Assembly: GCA_963991145.1 (NCBI GenBank)
Contig: CAXDOZ010000098.1
Coordinates: forward strand, 1-8,657
Source: CAXDOZ01 sp963991145
GTDB taxonomy: Bacteria > Bacteroidota > Bacteroidia > Chitinophagales > JABDMM01
Length of the DNA: 8,657 nucleotides
Reading direction: 5' to 3'
Positions 5,832 to 8,657 of the stretch are shown piece after piece. The translations under genes were made by a program, and so were the position numbers. The notes beneath the pieces are model-generated. The model had not been told where the DNA came from, made no database searches, and worked only from the letters and a program-made list of their open reading frames with translations. How positions within the stretch are numbered: position 1 is the first letter of the stretch; each line of letters starts with the position of its first letter.

Positions 5832-7082
5832 CTAATCCAGAAGTTCTGCAAGCTTGTTTTCCAAACTCGCTCCACGAAGATTTTTGGCAATGATACTACC
5901 CGTTTCATCGAGTAAATAGGTTTGAGGAATTGCACTGACTCCATAAGTAGCAGCAGGCGCAGCGTTCCATCCTTTGAGATCACTCACGTGATTTGGCCAT
6001 GCAAGTCCGTCGGCGGCAATAGCATTAACCCAGGCATCTTTCTTTTGATCAAGTGACACACTGTAGATTGTAAAACCCTTGTCTTTATACTTGTTGTAAA
6101 GTGCAACTACATTAGGGTTCTCAGCCCGACAAGGGCCACACCAGCTCGCCCAAAAGTCGATAAGAACGATCTTACCTTTAAGCGAGGAAAGTGGAATATT
6201 CACACCATCCGGGCTTGGCTGAGAAATCTCTGGAGCTAAAGCTCCGATGTCTAATTTCCCTCCTGCTGCATCAGCCTGAGCCTGAAACTGTTGTTGCATT
6301 ACCAGCTGGTTATAATATCCTGCAATCTGTGAGGCATATGATGAATTTGGCATTTCTGCGCTTACCTCTGCCAGAACTTCTTCATAATATCCCATTAAGC
6401 TCTCCATAGCAGGGAGTAGAAGACCTGAGTAATAAACCCTTACATAGACATTTCCATTCTTCAAAGAATAGTCAGCCAACTCTTTCTGCATCTTTAAGGC
6501 AGCTTCATTAGCAGCATTTGCCTGCTGTTCGATTGCATTTGCATCTGCACCGGATGCCTGAAGGTTCTGCAGATCAGTGTACATCTGATTAACTGGTTCC
6601 TGTTTCTCAACAAGGAACTTCATTGCAGCTTCAAAATCTTCTGCAAATTGATTTCCTGAGAAATCATATGTGTATAGATTGGCTGCATCTGCATTAAATT
6701 GGTAATATTCTCCTGGACGCAGACAAACCAGCCAGTAATTAGTCTCGGTTTGCATCAGGCGGTAAATACCTGGCTTGGCTAATAAATCCTGATAACTAGC
6801 AGTTCCATTCTCATCAAGTTGAATCCCCGCAATAGTTTCAATATTCTCAAAGTCTATGAAATCAAGGGTCAAATAGGAGTTTGCTGCATTTTCTATCTGA
6901 ACATCCAAACGAACTTCAGTCGCAGAAACGGTAGCATCCGGATCAACAGGAAGCTCAGAGACAGCATTTGTGCCTTCATTCAAAACATCGACACCCGGCT
7001 GTAGATTCTCTTCGCCCCCTTTATCACTAGAGCAAGCAATAACAAAGACGGTCAATAAGATCAATAATCCTCTGTAAATCAT
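5832..7082 (-). CDS. TlpA/ResA-like thioredoxin-domain lipoprotein
   Basis: A 416-residue envelope lipoprotein with a C-terminal thioredoxin domain. The signal LLILLTVFVIAC ends in a lipobox with Cys17 as the lipidated residue, followed by an acidic, low-complexity linker (about 18-55). Residues 56-150 look beta-rich and resemble the DUF4369-type domain often placed before TlpA domains in Bacteroidota. Residues 150-270 are helical and rich in Ala and Gln. The thioredoxin domain (about 280-416) carries IVLIDFWASWCGPCRAENP, with redox Cys315 and Cys318, and the cis-proline at 386 in SAIPQTYLLD. Such proteins reduce or rearrange periplasmic thiols, for example in cytochrome c or envelope protein maturation; the specific partner here is unknown. 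It starts 1 nt after the gatB stop and ends 1 nt before the EEP gene, so it is probably co-transcribed with both. Confidence 0.9.
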   Translation of the reverse strand: MIYRGLLILLTVFVIACSSDKGGEENLQPGVDVLNEGTNAVSELPVDPDATVSATEVRLDVQIENAANSYLTLDFIDFENIETIAGIQLDENGTASYQDLLAKPGIYRLMQTETNYWLVCLRPGEYYQFNADAANLYTYDFSGNQFAEDFEAAMKFLVEKQEPVNQMYTDLQNLQASGADANAIEQQANAANEAALKMQKELADYSLKNGNVYVRVYYSGLLLPAMESLMGYYEEVLAEVSAEMPNSSYASQIAGYYNQLVMQQQFQAQADAAGGKLDIGALAPEISQPSPDGVNIPLSSLKGKIVLIDFWASWCGPCRAENPNVVALYNKYKDKGFTIYSVSLDQKKDAWVNAIAADGLAWPNHVSDLKGWNAAPAATYGVSAIPQTYLLDETGSIIAKNLRGASLENKLAELLD

Positions 7083-7083
7083 A

Positions 7084-8532
7084 TTAATTCAACTTTTCGG
7101 CTAACACTTTCGACGCAAGTTTAGGATCGGCCTTACCTCTCGAGGCTTTCATTACTTCCCCCATGAAAAGACCCATCAAGCCTTTTTTACCCGACCTATA
7201 CTCCTCTACTTTTTCAGGATACTTTGCGAGGACTTCATCGGCGAGCTCTTCAATGAAACCAAGGTCAGAACTTTGAACTAAGTTCAATTCCTCGGCGACA
7301 CTTAGAGCATTCTTCTCTGGATGCTCGATCATAACCGGGAAAATTCGCTGTGAAGCCACAGAGAAATTTGTCTTCCCTTCATCTATCAGACGCACCAGAT
7401 CGGCAATGTGTTGGGTACTTAATGGAAATGCCTCAATGGGCAATGCTTTATCATTTAAATAGCCCTTGATCGGGCCGATGATCCAGTTTGCTGCTGATTT
7501 AGGCGTATCTACCATTCCGGCAAGCTCATCAAAGAATTGAGCTAGAGCCTTATCCTCGATCAAAACTTCTGCATCGTAATCTGAAAGGCTATACTCTTCC
7601 ATGAATCGAGCCTTGAGTTCCTTTGGAAGAGCTGGCATCTCTTTGCGAATTCCTTCAATATCATCATCCGTAAGGATCACTGGTGGAAGATCCGGCTCAG
7701 GAAAATAACGGTAATCGTGAGCCATCTCCTTGACCCTCATAGCTGAGGTCGCACCGGAAACCGGCTCGAAAGTCCTGGTTTGCTGAACTACCGTTCCTCC
7801 TGCCTCAACAAGCTCGATCTGTCGGTCGATCTCAAATTCAATTGCTCGCTTCACATTTCTAAGCGAGTTCATATTTTTTACCTCGGCACGGGTTCCAAAC
7901 TCTTTTTGGCCCTTCGGGCGGATTGAAACATTCGCATCACATCTCAAAGAACCCTCCTCCATGTTACCATCGCAGATCTCAAGGAATCGAACAAGACGGC
8001 GGATCTCTGAGAGATATTCATAAGCCTCATCAGAGCTTCGCATATCGGGCTCAGAAACGATCTCGATCAATGGCACTCCTGCCCTGTTTAGGTCAATCAG
8101 TGTATTGTAAGGATCTAAATCGTGAGTCGACTTACCGGCATCTTCTTCCAGATGGATTCGAGTAATTCCGATAATCTTTGAGCCATTCTCTGTATGGATC
8201 TCTACCTCTCCTCCATTACAAATTGGAGTGGTATCCTGAGTGATCTGATAACCCTTTGGTAGATCCGCATAGAAGTAATTCTTCCTTGCGAATTCATTTC
8301 GATGTCGAATGGTACTTCCCACAGCCAAACCCATCTTAACTGCATAGTTAACCGACTTGCGGTTAAAGCATGGCAGTGTTCCCGGATGACCCAATGTGAT
8401 TGGATGGATATTGGTGTTTGGCGGCTCACCATAAACAGTTGGATCAGGGCTATATGCCTTACTCTCAGTGGAAAGCTGAGCATGCACCTCCAAACCAATA
8501 ACTACTTCGTATTTATCTCTTAGTTCCGACAT
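7084..8532 (-). CDS. gatB: Aspartyl/glutamyl-tRNA amidotransferase subunit B
   Basis: Subunit B of the GatCAB complex, which binds mischarged Glu-tRNA(Gln) or Asp-tRNA(Asn), activates the side chain with ATP, and receives ammonia from GatA to give Gln- or Asn-tRNA. The protein is full length at 482 residues. Motifs in order: YEVVIGLEVHAQL at the N terminus, HLEEDAGKSTH (127-137, metal-site region), the family signature DLNRAGVPLIEIVSEPD (147-163), MEEGSLRCDANVSI (191-204), and DYRYFPEPDLPP (273-284). The tRNA-binding tail domain ends in KKGLMGLFMGEVMKASRGKADP. The N-terminal cysteine pairs that hold zinc in some GatB proteins are absent: KAYSPDPTVYGEPPNTN stands in their place, as in the S. 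aureus type. No gatA or gatC is in the window, so they must be elsewhere. It begins 6 nt after alaS ends and is followed after 1 nt by the lipoprotein gene. Confidence 0.98.
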   Translation of the reverse strand: MSELRDKYEVVIGLEVHAQLSTESKAYSPDPTVYGEPPNTNIHPITLGHPGTLPCFNRKSVNYAVKMGLAVGSTIRHRNEFARKNYFYADLPKGYQITQDTTPICNGGEVEIHTENGSKIIGITRIHLEEDAGKSTHDLDPYNTLIDLNRAGVPLIEIVSEPDMRSSDEAYEYLSEIRRLVRFLEICDGNMEEGSLRCDANVSIRPKGQKEFGTRAEVKNMNSLRNVKRAIEFEIDRQIELVEAGGTVVQQTRTFEPVSGATSAMRVKEMAHDYRYFPEPDLPPVILTDDDIEGIRKEMPALPKELKARFMEEYSLSDYDAEVLIEDKALAQFFDELAGMVDTPKSAANWIIGPIKGYLNDKALPIEAFPLSTQHIADLVRLIDEGKTNFSVASQRIFPVMIEHPEKNALSVAEELNLVQSSDLGFIEELADEVLAKYPEKVEEYRSGKKGLMGLFMGEVMKASRGKADPKLASKVLAEKLN

Positions 8533-8537
8533 CGGAA

Positions 8538-8657
8538 TTATTCAATTTCACTAATAAATGTACGTGCTTTCTCAAGTGCCTTTTCAAGCCCCTCGGGATT
8601 CTTCCCTCCTGCAGTAGCAAAGAAGGCCTGGCCTCCACCACCTCCCTGGATCTCTTT
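8538..8657 (-). CDS. alaS: Alanyl-tRNA synthetase, C-terminal end (5' part outside window)
   Basis: Only the last 39 codons are present, ending in TAA at 8540-8538. The visible KEIQGGGGGQAFFATAGGK matches the glycine-rich end of the DHHA1/C-Ala region of alanyl-tRNA synthetases. It is followed by the usual short helical tail (NPEGLEKALEKARTFI). AlaS attaches alanine to tRNA(Ala) in the cytosol; this end portion helps bind and position the tRNA elbow. The gene is upstream of gatB on the same strand with a 5-nt gap, so the two tRNA-aminoacylation genes are likely co-transcribed. The rest of the gene lies beyond the right edge. The match is short but highly characteristic. Confidence 0.88.
   Translation of the reverse strand, partial: KEIQGGGGGQAFFATAGGKNPEGLEKALEKARTFISEIE

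Noticed and set aside
5831..5983. 51-codon N-terminal extension of the EEP frame
   Set aside because: It overlaps the thioredoxin domain of the upstream gene and would put the clear signal peptide at residue 52; the ATG at 5830 fits both secretion and the 1-nt operon spacing.
7084..8532. GatB damaged because the zinc-type cysteines are missing
   Set aside because: GatB proteins without these cysteines, such as the S. aureus type, are functional; all other signatures are intact, so this is subtype variation.
1..8657. Defence, toxin-antitoxin, phage, transposon or CRISPR system
   Set aside because: No matching proteins, terminal repeats, integrase or spaced direct repeats were seen; the genes are housekeeping or envelope functions with even composition.

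Overview
This 8.7 kb window looks like an ordinary chromosomal stretch of a member of the Bacteroidota, probably a marine or other free-living flavobacterial or cytophagal lineage. The signs are: start codons with little or no Shine-Dalgarno sequence; a TAnnTTTG-type -7 promoter element upstream of one gene; a TlpA/ResA-like thioredoxin lipoprotein with a long N-terminal domain; and a GatB without the N-terminal zinc-type cysteines. The lineage is inferred from protein style and signals, not from a search. I see no phage, insertion sequence, CRISPR, tRNA or rRNA signal.

Left part (1-3558): a rhomboid intramembrane serine protease gene runs leftward off the window edge and is nearly complete. 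Across a 94-bp divergent spacer, a penicillin-acylase-family (S45, Ntn-hydrolase) gene runs rightward from a TTG start. It overlaps a small multi-spanning membrane protein gene by 4 bp (ATGA). A perfect 9-bp hairpin follows immediately and can act as a terminator for both directions.

Middle (3559-4985): a 186-bp gap holds two inverted repeats and one doubtful 23-codon frame. After it lie two divergently transcribed single genes: a secreted CAP/SCP-domain protein (minus) and a cytosolic thioredoxin-like DUF899-type protein with a CVYC motif (plus).

Right part (4982-8657): four minus-strand genes are packed head to tail with gaps of 5, 1 and 1 nt. They are the 3' end of alaS (alanyl-tRNA synthetase), gatB (Asp/Glu-tRNA amidotransferase subunit B), a thioredoxin-domain lipoprotein, and a secreted endonuclease/exonuclease/phosphatase (EEP) enzyme resembling bacterial sphingomyelinases. 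This looks like one operon joining two tRNA-charging enzymes to two envelope proteins. Its last gene shares a palindromic CTAG with the convergent DUF899 gene, so both stop codons lie in the same four bases.

I did not find a clearly new biological system. The most notable points are the alaS-gatB-lipoprotein-EEP arrangement, the sphingomyelinase-like enzyme, the acylase-membrane protein coupling, and the structured gap at 3559-3744.
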